From NCBI RefSeq assembly GCF_004102725.1, contig NZ_LHQS01000002.1, positions 797,984-861,983 of the forward strand: a stretch of 64,000 nt of DNA. Direction: 5' to 3'. The first letter of the stretch is position 1, and every line of letters starts with the position of its first letter. The notes under the pieces are model-generated. The model was not told the DNA's origin and did not search any database. It saw nothing but the letters and a program-made list of their open reading frames with translations. Made by a program: the position numbers and the translations under genes. Positions 25,374 through 34,286 of the stretch are shown one piece after another. Origin of the DNA: Methanoculleus taiwanensis. Lineage in GTDB: Archaea > Halobacteriota > Methanomicrobia > Methanomicrobiales > Methanoculleaceae.

Positions 25374-28300
25374 CTACACGAGGATCGCAAGAGGGTTCAC
25401 GTCCGGCAGGGGGAGCGGGGTCGAGGAGAAACCCGCAAGGATGTCGGGTTTCTCCATGTAGACCCAGTAGCCGTAGCCGGTCGCCATCGTCGGCGGCTTG
25501 TTTGCGCCGGCGGTGTACACCCAGGCTTCGGGGTTGATCGACGGGGAGAGGACGAGGGTGTAGCCGGTGAGGCCTGCCGGCGTCTCTTCGATTGAGGTCA
25601 GCGCCTTGTCGACCTTCATCGTATCCCACGCAGGGGTAGCCGCATCGAAGGCGTACGCAGGCCCGATGAGGTTCCAGCCGGACTTGAGGTATTTCACCGG
25701 CGGGCTCGTGATCTCCGGGCTGACGGCGACCGGCAGGCGGGCGTCTTCGTTCATCCTGACGTAGACGGCGTCGAGCGGATTGAGCCGGGTCGAGGGGAGC
25801 ACCTGCAGCCACCGCTGACCGGCAGCGTCCCAGGTGTAGGCGATGCTGTAGTTCAGCCCCTCGCCTGTGCTGCTGATGGCAGCCCAGGTGGTGTCCTCAA
25901 GATCGATCGGAACCGAGAAGGTGTTCCAGCCCTCGGTAAGGCCGTCGTCCGACCGGAGCTCGACGCCGAGGTACGCTGTATCGGTTTCGAGGACGGTCTC
26001 GTAGGGGCGGGTCAGCCAGGGCTCCCAGGTCATGGGATCGTCGTAGTAGATGACGCCGTAAATCCCACTTCCCGTTCCCGGGCCGTAGCCGGACGGACCG
26101 CTTGCATCGCCCCACCAGTTGTAGGCCGCTCTGGTCGGGGTGTCTTTCGTATACTCGCCCAGCACGGCGCCGTCGATATTGTTGTAGGAAGCGGTTCCGC
26201 CCCTGGTCATGATACCGAGCCCCTCGGCGAAACCAATGCCGAACCCTTCGGGGCGGTAGCCGTTGATGGAACTGTAGCTGGAGGCCTCGCCGATTCCGGA
26301 GAGGTTGTTCTGCGTCATCGTGGAGAGGGCGCGGTCGTGGATGCCGATGCCGATGCCGCCGACAAAGATGTCGCCACGGGCATTCTCGAGGAGCTCCTCG
26401 GTCCCGGCGACGACCGTTCCGGTCGCGATACCCTCCGCGGCAACGATGTTATCCGTAACCGTGGCTTTCCTGGTGACGATGCCCCGGGCGATTGCCAGTG
26501 CATAGGTTTCGCTTCTCGCTTCCTGGGCGGCTATCTCCTCCGCTACTGCAGTGGCGTTCTCTACACGGGAGAGGACGCCGACGGTGTTACCGGAGATCTC
26601 TGCCAGGGGAGCCCGGATACCGACGCCGGTAGCCCTGCCCTCTATGAGTGCCCCGATGTCGCCGGCAGTTCCCTCCGCTGCTGCGGTCGGTGCCAGGATA
26701 GAGAGGACGTTCACGGTGTTGCCGGAGACCTCGTTCACCGAGTCCTGATCCACACCGCGGATCGTGATCCCGACCGCTCGGGTGGTCATCCGGGAGCGGG
26801 CAATCTCCATCTCATCCTGACCCGCCTCAAAGGCAGCAACGGTTTCGCCCTCACCCAGAGCGGCGACGGTTACAACGTTGTCGCTGATCTCGTTCTCGGG
26901 CGCGAGTCCGACGATACCGTGTGCGGTGGTGTGCATCTGCGACTGGCTCCGCACACTTTCGGCGTTTACCTCTCCCTCACCGGAGATTGCCATAATATGA
27001 CCGGCCGATTCCACTGTGACCGTATTCCCGCTGATCCGTGCGTCGCTGCCGGCGGGGCCGATGATCCCGAACCCCGCTACGGTACCGCGGACATCTGTCA
27101 GGGCATCTTCAGCGACGACCTCGCGGATCGTGCGGTCCATGACGCTCGATACGATCCCCACGTCGACGGTGTTATCGAAGATCCCGGTATCGGCACCCGT
27201 GTTGGCGTAAATACCGGCCGAGAGTGCGGTCAGCTGCGTACGGGCGAGCGCGGTCTCGTTCAGGTTGGTCCAGAGACTCTCCGAATAGGCGCCCTCCTCA
27301 TCCAGGGATACCGCAAACGCGTTCATCTCCGTCTCGTCCTCGGCCATCTCGTCGTCGAGGATCTCCATCAGGCCCCCGCTCTCCGCACCGGTTGCCAGGG
27401 AGATCGCCATCGAGGTTTGCGTGCTCTCGACTGCGATGGCGTTATCGGAGACCTCCGCATCATCTGTTTCGCTGAGCAGCAGACCGAAGACCTGACTGAT
27501 GAGGTTCGTGCAGGCGACGCTGCTGTTGTCACCGATGGCGAGAGTCCAACTTCCTGTCCCGAATCCGGCCTCGATCGTGTTGCCGGATGCGACGGCGTCC
27601 GCGGTATTCCGGATCAGCAGGCCGGCCGCCATGATCCCGCCGTTGACCTCGCTCACGTTGCTGGCGAGGTTCAGCGAGAGGAACCTGGCCACGGTCTCGA
27701 TCTCGTTCTCAGTAACCCAGGTCTCGTCGCTCCCGTCGACGTGGAGACCGATCGATCCCGTCCAGCCTTCGATGCTCTGGCCGGTGAGATCGGCGTAGAC
27801 CGCTGCGGCGGTCGGAGAGAGTCCGGAACCTTCCGATCCGAAGATGATCGGGCTCATCCCGGCCAGCATGGTTATGTCGACGCAGACGTCGTTTTCGGCG
27901 ACCGCCGACTGGTAGCAGTTATCGACGAAGATGCCCTCGATACTGGCATCAAGGCTGCTGGCATCCCCGCTGCCGATGTACGCCGTATAGGTGACGGTGT
28001 TCTCCAGCACCTGCGCCTTCTCGGAGTAGTGCGCACCGATGCCGCAGGTAGTGGCGTGCACCTGACCGATATCGTCGGCGTGGACGAGGATGGTGATCTC
28101 GTTTCCAAGAACCCGGCCTTTCGGGACACTGTACAGCCCGATGCCCCACGGATTCGCAGCACGTCCGGTGGTCTCCAGGATGATGCAGTTGCCTTCGATG
28201 AGCGACAGCTCACCCATCGCCATGATTCCCTCGCCGAGGGCGTCGTCGGTGGCGTTGCTCGTGATTTCAATGATGTTGTCCGTTATCTCAATGGATTCGC

Positions 28301-29198
28301 CGTCAGCCTGGACTCCCCGAGGGAATGCCTGGCAGAAGATCTTCTCGTCGGACTTGCTAACGGACCCGCCAAGGCACGTCGCAGCGACCCCGATCGAGTT
28401 CCCATCGATCGCAAGGTCGGTTCCCGTCGCGACAATGCCGTAGAGCTCGCAGTACATGGCGTCCGTCAAAAGAGCGTTTATGGTCTCATGCCCGATGGCC
28501 TGGTCCCACGGGGCGGCCGCAGGATCGTGCAGTGCCCCGGCATTCTGGGGTGCATCCGCGCTCCTCGCGCCTTCGACGCTGATCGTGTTGTCCGAGATTT
28601 CGCTGCTCTCCACATACGAGGCGATGATGCCTGCCGCTTTGGGCAGGTCGGACGTTACTGTGACCGTGTTGTCGGCGATGAGATGGCCGGTGCCCTCTTT
28701 CAGGGAGATCCCGGCAGGAATCTCGAGTGTGGTCTCGTCTGAAGCGACGGCGACGGTGGCGTTCCGGATTGTCAGGCTGTTGACCCGGTCACCGGCGATC
28801 CCGTAGGTCGTGGCGTTGGTCACGGTGAACCCGGCGACGAAGACGCCGTCCGCCTCGATGAGAATGCCGGTACCGGATCCCATGGCGTCGATGACGGCGC
28901 CTGCTTCGGTTCCGAGGAACACGGTTTGATGTACCGTCAGGTTCTCGTTGTACGTCCCTTCGTCGACGGCGACGATGCCGCCGGCGGCAACATTGTCGAG
29001 CGCCGTCTGAATGCTCGAGAAGTTCAGGACGCCGTAGTCGGGTGTCGTTTCGTCGTACGTTGCATTCACTCTGACTGCGGTGGGCGCTACCTCTTCCGCC
29101 GCCGCCGGCACAGCCAGCAGTCCGACGAAGATCAGAATGATAACTGACCGGAAGAGGATGTTTTTGAGGATTTTTCCCCTGTTCTGCATGCTATCCAT
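25374..29198 (-). CDS. Giant secreted right-handed beta-helix protein
   Basis: About 1,274 residues. A signal peptide ('SVIILIFVGLLAVPAAAEE') is followed by a pectate-lyase-like parallel beta-helix with many 'I-x-x-N-x-(I/V)' rungs such as 'HLIADNTVTVTSD', 'SEISDNTISVEG' and 'AEVSDNAIAVEST'. The C-terminal part has two repeats typical of this family: 'GWNTFSVPIDLEDTTWAA' and 'SGWNLIGPAYAFDAATPAW'. It ends without a membrane anchor. I start it at the ATG 29198; an ATG 9 bases later is possible, and the open frame further upstream is not protein-like. Such proteins may bind or process polysaccharide; function is unknown. Confidence 0.85.
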   Translation of the reverse strand: MDSMQNRGKILKNILFRSVIILIFVGLLAVPAAAEEVAPTAVRVNATYDETTPDYGVLNFSSIQTALDNVAAGGIVAVDEGTYNENLTVHQTVFLGTEAGAVIDAMGSGTGILIEADGVFVAGFTVTNATTYGIAGDRVNSLTIRNATVAVASDETTLEIPAGISLKEGTGHLIADNTVTVTSDLPKAAGIIASYVESSEISDNTISVEGARSADAPQNAGALHDPAAAPWDQAIGHETINALLTDAMYCELYGIVATGTDLAIDGNSIGVAATCLGGSVSKSDEKIFCQAFPRGVQADGESIEITDNIIEITSNATDDALGEGIMAMGELSLIEGNCIILETTGRAANPWGIGLYSVPKGRVLGNEITILVHADDIGQVHATTCGIGAHYSEKAQVLENTVTYTAYIGSGDASSLDASIEGIFVDNCYQSAVAENDVCVDITMLAGMSPIIFGSEGSGLSPTAAAVYADLTGQSIEGWTGSIGLHVDGSDETWVTENEIETVARFLSLNLASNVSEVNGGIMAAGLLIRNTADAVASGNTIEAGFGTGSWTLAIGDNSSVACTNLISQVFGLLLSETDDAEVSDNAIAVESTQTSMAISLATGAESGGLMEILDDEMAEDETEMNAFAVSLDEEGAYSESLWTNLNETALARTQLTALSAGIYANTGADTGIFDNTVDVGIVSSVMDRTIREVVAEDALTDVRGTVAGFGIIGPAGSDARISGNTVTVESAGHIMAISGEGEVNAESVRSQSQMHTTAHGIVGLAPENEISDNVVTVAALGEGETVAAFEAGQDEMEIARSRMTTRAVGITIRGVDQDSVNEVSGNTVNVLSILAPTAAAEGTAGDIGALIEGRATGVGIRAPLAEISGNTVGVLSRVENATAVAEEIAAQEARSETYALAIARGIVTRKATVTDNIVAAEGIATGTVVAGTEELLENARGDIFVGGIGIGIHDRALSTMTQNNLSGIGEASSYSSINGYRPEGFGIGFAEGLGIMTRGGTASYNNIDGAVLGEYTKDTPTRAAYNWWGDASGPSGYGPGTGSGIYGVIYYDDPMTWEPWLTRPYETVLETDTAYLGVELRSDDGLTEGWNTFSVPIDLEDTTWAAISSTGEGLNYSIAYTWDAAGQRWLQVLPSTRLNPLDAVYVRMNEDARLPVAVSPEITSPPVKYLKSGWNLIGPAYAFDAATPAWDTMKVDKALTSIEETPAGLTGYTLVLSPSINPEAWVYTAGANKPPTMATGYGYWVYMEKPDILAGFSSTPLPLPDVNPLAILV

Positions 29199-29350
29199 AG
29201 CAATCACAAAAGGTGTCGTATAGACGAAATATGCATGAAGATCGGATTTAAGCCGATCGAAACGAACCCACGATACATACCCAAGTATTGGAAAAATAAG
29301 TGACAATACATGGTAGGATTGGAAAAATTCGTGCTTTTGGCAGTTTTCCC

Positions 29351-29443
29351 GCCACTGATGAGTGGCCGGCTCTGAGCGGCGGAGATATGCCGGGACGGGT
29401 TTTTCCCTACCTGCTGTCCCGGTAGCGCTCCGCCGCTGGCCGG
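29351..29443 (-). terminator. Compound hairpin downstream of the phosphotransferase gene
   Basis: GCCACT-GATG-AGTGGC (29351-29366) is a perfect small hairpin. Next to it, AGCGGCGGAG (29375-29384) pairs with CTCCGCCGCT (29428-29437), CCGGGAC (29390-29396) pairs with GTCCCGG (29416-29422), and outer CCGG ends also match. The element lies between the phosphotransferase stop and the beta-helix promoter region. It could be a terminator, an RNA structure or a small palindromic repeat. Confidence 0.45.
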
Positions 29444-29567
29444 ACCTTTTTGCCGATCTCCGGTAGCGGCCTATCTCCGTGCCGTGGCGGCGGGGCTCCG
29501 GTGCTGCCTGCACAGTAGAGCCCGTCACCCCCGGCGGTGCTGCCGGCGGTGGATGGGAACGCCCGGA

Positions 29568-30533
29568 TTACATCTCCCGGCTTTCTCTGAATTCATGATA
29601 CCAGAGGGGCACGTCCGCTTCGAACCTGTCATGATCACACCAGATCGTCTGGATCGTCTTCTGCGATCGTTCGATCTGATCGGTGGTGCCGGTGCGGATA
29701 GAGTAGCGATGCGACCAGACAATGTCCGGAACGACACTCATCGCGACGTATAATGCGTATCTCTTCCAGAAATTGTTCGGGATCTTTCCCCCGGTATATC
29801 CGTCGATCTGCCCGACGGAAAAAGGAACACTGATATTCCGCGAAAAGTGCGCTATTTTATAAAAGTCGTGAATGGGATCGCCCCAGTCGTAGCGGTTGAA
29901 ATCGATCACGCCGCCGAAAGCTCCTCCACGAACAATGATGTTGGCGGGATGATAATCGTCGTGCTGAAACGACGATTCGACGTTTTTCATGAGATCCATG
30001 CCCGATTCGACGTATGCCTGGATTGCATCGAGGTCAACGCCTTCCGGTTTCGCGCTGCATTCAGCGAGCGACCGGAGATAGTACGCATGTTTCCGTGTCT
30101 TCGTCTCGTACCACCCCGGATACCACGCAGGCGCCTTCATGGCATGCATTCTTTTCAGTTCTTCTCCGGCAGCGACGCCGATCGCATACTGGACGTCGTC
30201 AGGAAGATCCGGCAGACATTGTTCCGCAGCCGTGCCCTCGATGAAGCGTAAAACTATGAAACAGAGATGATTGTCTTTTGAAACGCCGAAATATTTTGCC
30301 TCCGGTACTTTATCCGAATAGCGCCCGAGATCCCGGATAACGTTGAACTCTGCCTGTTTTCTACGGATGATCGCTTCATCGGCCGGTTCGGTGATCCGCA
30401 GAAGAAGGTTTTCACCACCCTGCAGGCTGAGAACGTACTTTCGCTCGTCGGAATAGCCTTCCCTGATCTCCTCCGCGTGCAAAAATCCGGTGATCTCACG
30501 GACTTCTTTCCGTATTTTTTCAAATGATTCCAT
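29568..30533 (-). CDS. Aminoglycoside-phosphotransferase-like kinase (APH family)
   Basis: 321 residues. The kinase catalytic loop 'FQHDDYHPANIIV' (H-x-D-x-x-x-x-N) and the metal-binding 'GVIDFNRYDWGDPIHDF' (D-F-x-x-x-x-x-G-D-P) are intact, with an N-terminal ATP-binding lobe ('YVLSLQGGENLLLRITEP'). The family phosphorylates small molecules such as choline, homoserine or antibiotics; the substrate here is unknown. I start at the ATG 30533, which is preceded by GGAGAG; a longer open frame to 30803 lacks family similarity. Resistance function should not be assumed. Confidence 0.82.
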   Translation of the reverse strand: MESFEKIRKEVREITGFLHAEEIREGYSDERKYVLSLQGGENLLLRITEPADEAIIRRKQAEFNVIRDLGRYSDKVPEAKYFGVSKDNHLCFIVLRFIEGTAAEQCLPDLPDDVQYAIGVAAGEELKRMHAMKAPAWYPGWYETKTRKHAYYLRSLAECSAKPEGVDLDAIQAYVESGMDLMKNVESSFQHDDYHPANIIVRGGAFGGVIDFNRYDWGDPIHDFYKIAHFSRNISVPFSVGQIDGYTGGKIPNNFWKRYALYVAMSVVPDIVWSHRYSIRTGTTDQIERSQKTIQTIWCDHDRFEADVPLWYHEFRESREM

Positions 30534-30803
30534 GGTTCTCTCCGTAGCCGGGTGTCGTGGCAGTCTCTGCAGTATCATGGTCCGCGACGGTGCATAAAGG
30601 CGTGAGCCCTTTGGAGGCAGCGTTTCGGCTGTCATCCTTCGCCGGGGGGAGAGCGAGCGGTGGCCTGAAACAATAAAGGAACCGGGATCAAAACGGATCG
30701 AAACACCCCGAAGCAGAGGCGATTGGCAGAGAAATCGTTTATAGCAGAATGCCGAGATCTCCTGTATGGATTGCCGGTCACGGTTCTTGGGTGATGGAAA
30801 CAA

Positions 30804-31110
30804 ATGACCCGAAACAGAACCCCGCTCTCGCTCGCTCTCATCGCGGCGTACTTCATCGGCCTGCCCGCGGTTGCCTATTACGCACCGGTGCTCCTCCTCT
30901 TCTGCATCATCTCCCTTGCCGGAGCGTTGCTCTTTGCCCTGGTCGTGCGGGAGGACGGCGGTACCTCTCGCAGCCCTCCTCCTGCTGCTCGCCGTCTTCA
31001 GGCCGCTGCACCAGTCCTCCGATTTCAGCCTTATTTCGGCCGTTCTCCTCGCCCTCGCCCTCCGGTGTCGGCAGAGCTCGGCGAGTGCCGCCCATCCCCG
31101 GGCGACATGA
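30804..31110 (+). pseudogene. Small membrane protein interrupted by a frameshift
   Basis: From the ATG 30804 the frame encodes two hydrophobic segments ('LIAAYFIGLPAVAYYAPVLL', 'FCIISLAGALLFALVV') and then turns into Pro/Arg-rich nonsense at about 30955. The next frame (+1) resumes as 'AVPLAALLLLLAVF' and 'DFSLISAVLLALALRC', ending at a stop about 31110. One base change in length would restore a membrane protein of about 100 residues with three to four helices. It is either a real pseudogene or a sequencing error. Confidence 0.45.
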
Positions 31111-31243
31111 CGGCACCCGCGTGCCCCTCGTCCCGGTATATATCCCTATCCCCATCCCGCTGCCGGAGCACCCGCCGGACGCTCTGATTTTCCCCACTGC
31201 AAAGTATCTTTTTCACGGTTCGCCCCAGATATACTAAACACAG

Positions 31244-31948
31244 ATGAGCGCAGCAGGTGCGAACCGGAGAGCGCCGGTGCGGGTCACCGATACCGTCACC
31301 GACCGGCACGGCAACGAGATCGAGATATTCGACCCGCCGTTCTACCGCGAGGAGTTCGAGGCCGCGTACCGCTATATCATCGACGAGTACCGGGTCGAGC
31401 CGCGGGAGATAGCACTCTTCCTCCCCTGCGCCGTCCGGAAACCCTACAGCCAGAGCCCGAGCCACAAACTCTTCCGGAAGATCATCGACGGCGTCCTCGC
31501 TCCCGAGGAGTACCACATCGTCATCTTCGGGACGTGCGGCACCGTTCCAGCGGAGCTCGAACTGATGTACCCGTTCCGGCACTACCACTACATGCTCGGC
31601 AAGGCCACCGACGAGAAACTCCGGCGCGACTTCCACCGGATCGAGGTCTACCGGCTCAGCGGCTACCTCGAAAAGACCCGGTATACCTACGAAAAAAGGC
31701 TCGCCTACTGCATCGGCCCGTTCCGGAAAGCGATGGTCGAGGCCTCGGCGGCGACCGGGATCCCCGTCGACCTGCTGCCCTCCGACCCGATGATCGAGCG
31801 GATGTACGATATCGACTGCCCGTTCCCGGAGGGGAGCCTCTCGATGCAGGCGTACATCGACGAGTTCCGGGCGGGGATCGCGGGACTTGCACGGATCTCC
31901 GGCAGATCTTCCGTCCCGGTTGAGGGGGAGCGCCGGATCTCCGTATAG
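31244..31948 (+). CDS. Standalone ArcS-like archaeosine synthase core (DUF5591)
   Basis: 234 residues. It contains 'PCAVRKPYSQSPSH', an exact match to the ArcS signature PC-x3-KPY-x2-S-x2-H, and further conserved segments 'IVIFGTCGTVPAELELMYPF' and 'LAYCIGPFRKAM'. ArcS acts on preQ0 at position 15 of tRNA to form archaeosine, in some archaea by adding lysine for a radical-SAM partner. Canonical ArcS also carries TGT-like and PUA domains, which are missing here, so this is a split or trimmed version. Neighbours give no further clue. Confidence 0.75.
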   Translation: MSAAGANRRAPVRVTDTVTDRHGNEIEIFDPPFYREEFEAAYRYIIDEYRVEPREIALFLPCAVRKPYSQSPSHKLFRKIIDGVLAPEEYHIVIFGTCGTVPAELELMYPFRHYHYMLGKATDEKLRRDFHRIEVYRLSGYLEKTRYTYEKRLAYCIGPFRKAMVEASAATGIPVDLLPSDPMIERMYDIDCPFPEGSLSMQAYIDEFRAGIAGLARISGRSSVPVEGERRISV

Positions 31949-32460
31949 TTCCTCTTCCCCGGCGCTCTTTTCTGGTGGAATGGTTCTCGTTTGCGTATGC
32001 CTTGGCGCCGGAAGATCCGGGCGCTCTGGAGCATGCTCGTCAGTAAAACCTGTTCTCTCCTGTCGGTCGAAGTGCTGAAGACGTCCGGTTTCCAGGTACA
32101 TCGGGCCTGCCGTCACGGGGGTATGAGAAGAGGAGGGGCGGCGGCAACCCTGCAGCAGGAGCGGGAACTCCTGGGAAAAACCCCGGAGCCCGCCTCGATC
32201 CCCGATCAGGGACGTGCAGATGTGGTTGCCCGGAGAAGCCCCGCCTGGAGTACGCTCATTCCTGGCATGGGCTGCCCCGTAGGGATAGACAGGGGGTGGG
32301 TACACTTCATTGTTTATAGATTTACCGGAGAATGGCTATTGCAGGAGCGTATGCAGCACCATGACGACTCTCTCCTCCAAAAGGGCCGCCGGAGCACCGC
32401 ATGGCCGGCACCGCCGGTAAGCCCGCTGGTATTATCTCATCCTGCGCCCATGCCCAGTCG
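31949..32460. other. Intergenic stretch with a possible promoter, no supported gene
   Basis: 512 bases without a convincing gene. GTTTATAGATT near 32309-32319 is a good TATA candidate. Two very short frames follow it (10 codons from 32333, 19 codons starting just after), the second with CAGGAGCG upstream, but they look like a leader of the reductase gene rather than genes in their own right. Confidence 0.35.
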
Positions 32461-33564
32461 ATGCAGAACCGGTACGATCTCGTCGTGGTCGGTGCGGGCC
32501 CGGCCGGCAGCACCGCCGCACGCTACGCAGCAGCGGAGGGGCTCGAAGTCCTCCTGCTCGACAAGAAGAAGACGATAGGCGTCCCTGTCTGCTGCGGGGA
32601 GTTCATCCCCTCCGGGGCGGTGACCGCCGCCGCCTTTCCGGCCGCACCGGGCGTCGAAGAACTCTTCTCCATCGACCGGAATCTCGTTGAGCGGGATATC
32701 GGGGAGGTCGTCGTCAGATCGCCGAAGGGCAGGGAGTACCACTTCCCCCTCGAAGGCTGCACCGTCCGCCGCGACGCCTTCGACCAACACCTGGCGGATC
32801 TGGCGGCAGGCGCGGGTGCTACCGTCGTCACCGATACGAAGTTCCTCAGCATCGACGGCCACCGTGTCGCGACGACCCGCGGCACCGTCGAGGCGGGTGT
32901 CGTGATCGCCGCCGACGGCCCCGTCTCTACGGTCTGCCGCTCGGCGGGCCTCGAGCGGAGCAGTATCCTCTCGCCCGCCGTCACCTGCCGCGTGGACGGC
33001 GAGTTTGACGACGCATTGCGGATCTTCTTCGGTAGCCGCATCGCGCCGGGAGGCTACGCCTGGATCTTCCCGAAACAGGGGTGCGCCAACGCCGGGCTCG
33101 GGGTGCAGCGTTCCGGCGCTCCCGTGCGTAAACTCCTCGAGGCCTTCCTCGCGGCGCAGGGGTATGCGGCCGGCGCGATGCAGGCCTGTTTCATCCCGGT
33201 CTCGGGGCCGATCGAAAAGACCGTTCAGGGAAACGTCCTCGCCGTCGGGGATGCCGCCGGACATGTCGTCGCGTCGAACGGCGGCGGGATCTCGATAGCG
33301 ATGATCTGCGGCAGAATCGCCGGGCTCGCGGCGGCCCGGCACCTCCGTGAAGGCGAACCCCTGGCGGCGTACGAGCGGGACTGGCGCGCCGCGGTAGGGG
33401 GGGAGCTTCTAGCCGCCGCCAGGATGAAACAGCGGGCCGACCGCTTCCTCGTATCCGACTTCCTCCTCGACCAGATGATGAAACGGCTCGGTGTCGCCGG
33501 GATCGAGCGGCTGATGGTGTATAACGGTGCCGGAAGACCCGGGCAGGCGCATCTGGAACTATAA
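32461..33564 (+). CDS. Geranylgeranyl reductase family FAD protein
   Basis: 367 residues. The N-terminal dinucleotide-binding motif is 'DLVVVGAGPAGSTAARYAA', followed by 'GVPVCCGEFIPSG', the second FAD motif 'VLAVGDAAGHVVASNGGGIS' and a C-terminal helical domain. The family saturates geranylgeranyl chains of archaeal lipids or of quinones and cofactors. I start at ATG 32461 because the family begins there; the open frame to 32401 has no similarity. There is no clear ribosome site, so a leaderless or near-leaderless transcript is possible. The exact substrate cannot be told from sequence. Confidence 0.82.
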   Translation: MQNRYDLVVVGAGPAGSTAARYAAAEGLEVLLLDKKKTIGVPVCCGEFIPSGAVTAAAFPAAPGVEELFSIDRNLVERDIGEVVVRSPKGREYHFPLEGCTVRRDAFDQHLADLAAGAGATVVTDTKFLSIDGHRVATTRGTVEAGVVIAADGPVSTVCRSAGLERSSILSPAVTCRVDGEFDDALRIFFGSRIAPGGYAWIFPKQGCANAGLGVQRSGAPVRKLLEAFLAAQGYAAGAMQACFIPVSGPIEKTVQGNVLAVGDAAGHVVASNGGGISIAMICGRIAGLAAARHLREGEPLAAYERDWRAAVGGELLAAARMKQRADRFLVSDFLLDQMMKRLGVAGIERLMVYNGAGRPGQAHLEL

Positions 33565-33590
33565 TCTCGTATCCGGTCTGATCGTTAGGG

Positions 33591-34280
33591 ATGCAGACCG
33601 CTGTAACGATCTGTGCGATCACGGGAAGTCCGCGGGGGATGCGGAGCAGGACGAGAAAACTTGCCGGCTTTCTGCTCGCGGGCGCGGAAGAGGCCGGGGC
33701 AGAGATCGATCTTGTCGATCTCGCCGATCTGCGGATCACGCCCTGCATCGCCTGCGAGAGCTGCAGCCTTGACGGGACGTGCATCTACACCGACGACTTT
33801 TACCCGCTCTACGAACGGATGCTGGATGCCGACGGCCTGGTTCTCGCATCCCCGGTCTACGTCGACAACGTCTCGGCGCAGCTGAAGATCCTCATCGACC
33901 GGCTCGCGGACGCCATCCACTACCAGACCCTCGCCGGAAAGTACGGCTGCAGCCTCGCCACTACCTGGGAGTCGGGGGGTGCGGAGGTGGTCGCGTACCA
34001 GAACCATGTCTTAAACTACCTCGGCGTCTCTGCGATCGGCGGCATGAGCGTCCCGCTCGGCGACGACCCGGGGGCGATCGGTGCTGCGGAACCGGCGGCA
34101 CGCGATCTCGGGCGAAGGCTCGCCGAGGCCGTCCGGACGCGGCCGCACTACCCGGATCAGGAGGCGGAGATGGCCGGGAACCGGGAATGCTTCGCGGCGA
34201 TCGTGCGGGAGAACCGGGACGTGCGCCCCCTCGAGTACGAGCGGTGGGTGCGGGAAGGCTGGATCCGGGACGGGGAGTGA
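33591..34280 (+). CDS. Iron-sulfur flavoprotein / NADPH-dependent FMN reductase family
   Basis: 229 residues of flavodoxin-like fold. 'ICAITGSPRGMRSRTRKLA' is the FMN phosphate loop, 'DGLVLASPVYVDNVSAQLKI' the second flavin-contact segment. A compact cysteine cluster, 'PCIACESCSLDGTC', matches the Isf type, which binds a [4Fe-4S] cluster beside FMN. Such proteins move electrons in methanogens, possibly against oxidative stress. A C-terminal extension of about 60 residues has no known motif. Confidence 0.8.
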   Translation: MQTAVTICAITGSPRGMRSRTRKLAGFLLAGAEEAGAEIDLVDLADLRITPCIACESCSLDGTCIYTDDFYPLYERMLDADGLVLASPVYVDNVSAQLKILIDRLADAIHYQTLAGKYGCSLATTWESGGAEVVAYQNHVLNYLGVSAIGGMSVPLGDDPGAIGAAEPAARDLGRRLAEAVRTRPHYPDQEAEMAGNRECFAAIVRENRDVRPLEYERWVREGWIRDGE

Positions 34281-34286
34281 GGGATT

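Noticed and set aside
26337-28742. 801-codon plus-strand frame opposite the beta-helix gene
   Set aside because: The minus strand shows a signal peptide and regular beta-helix rungs; the plus-strand product is a Gly/Arg/Asp-rich shadow.
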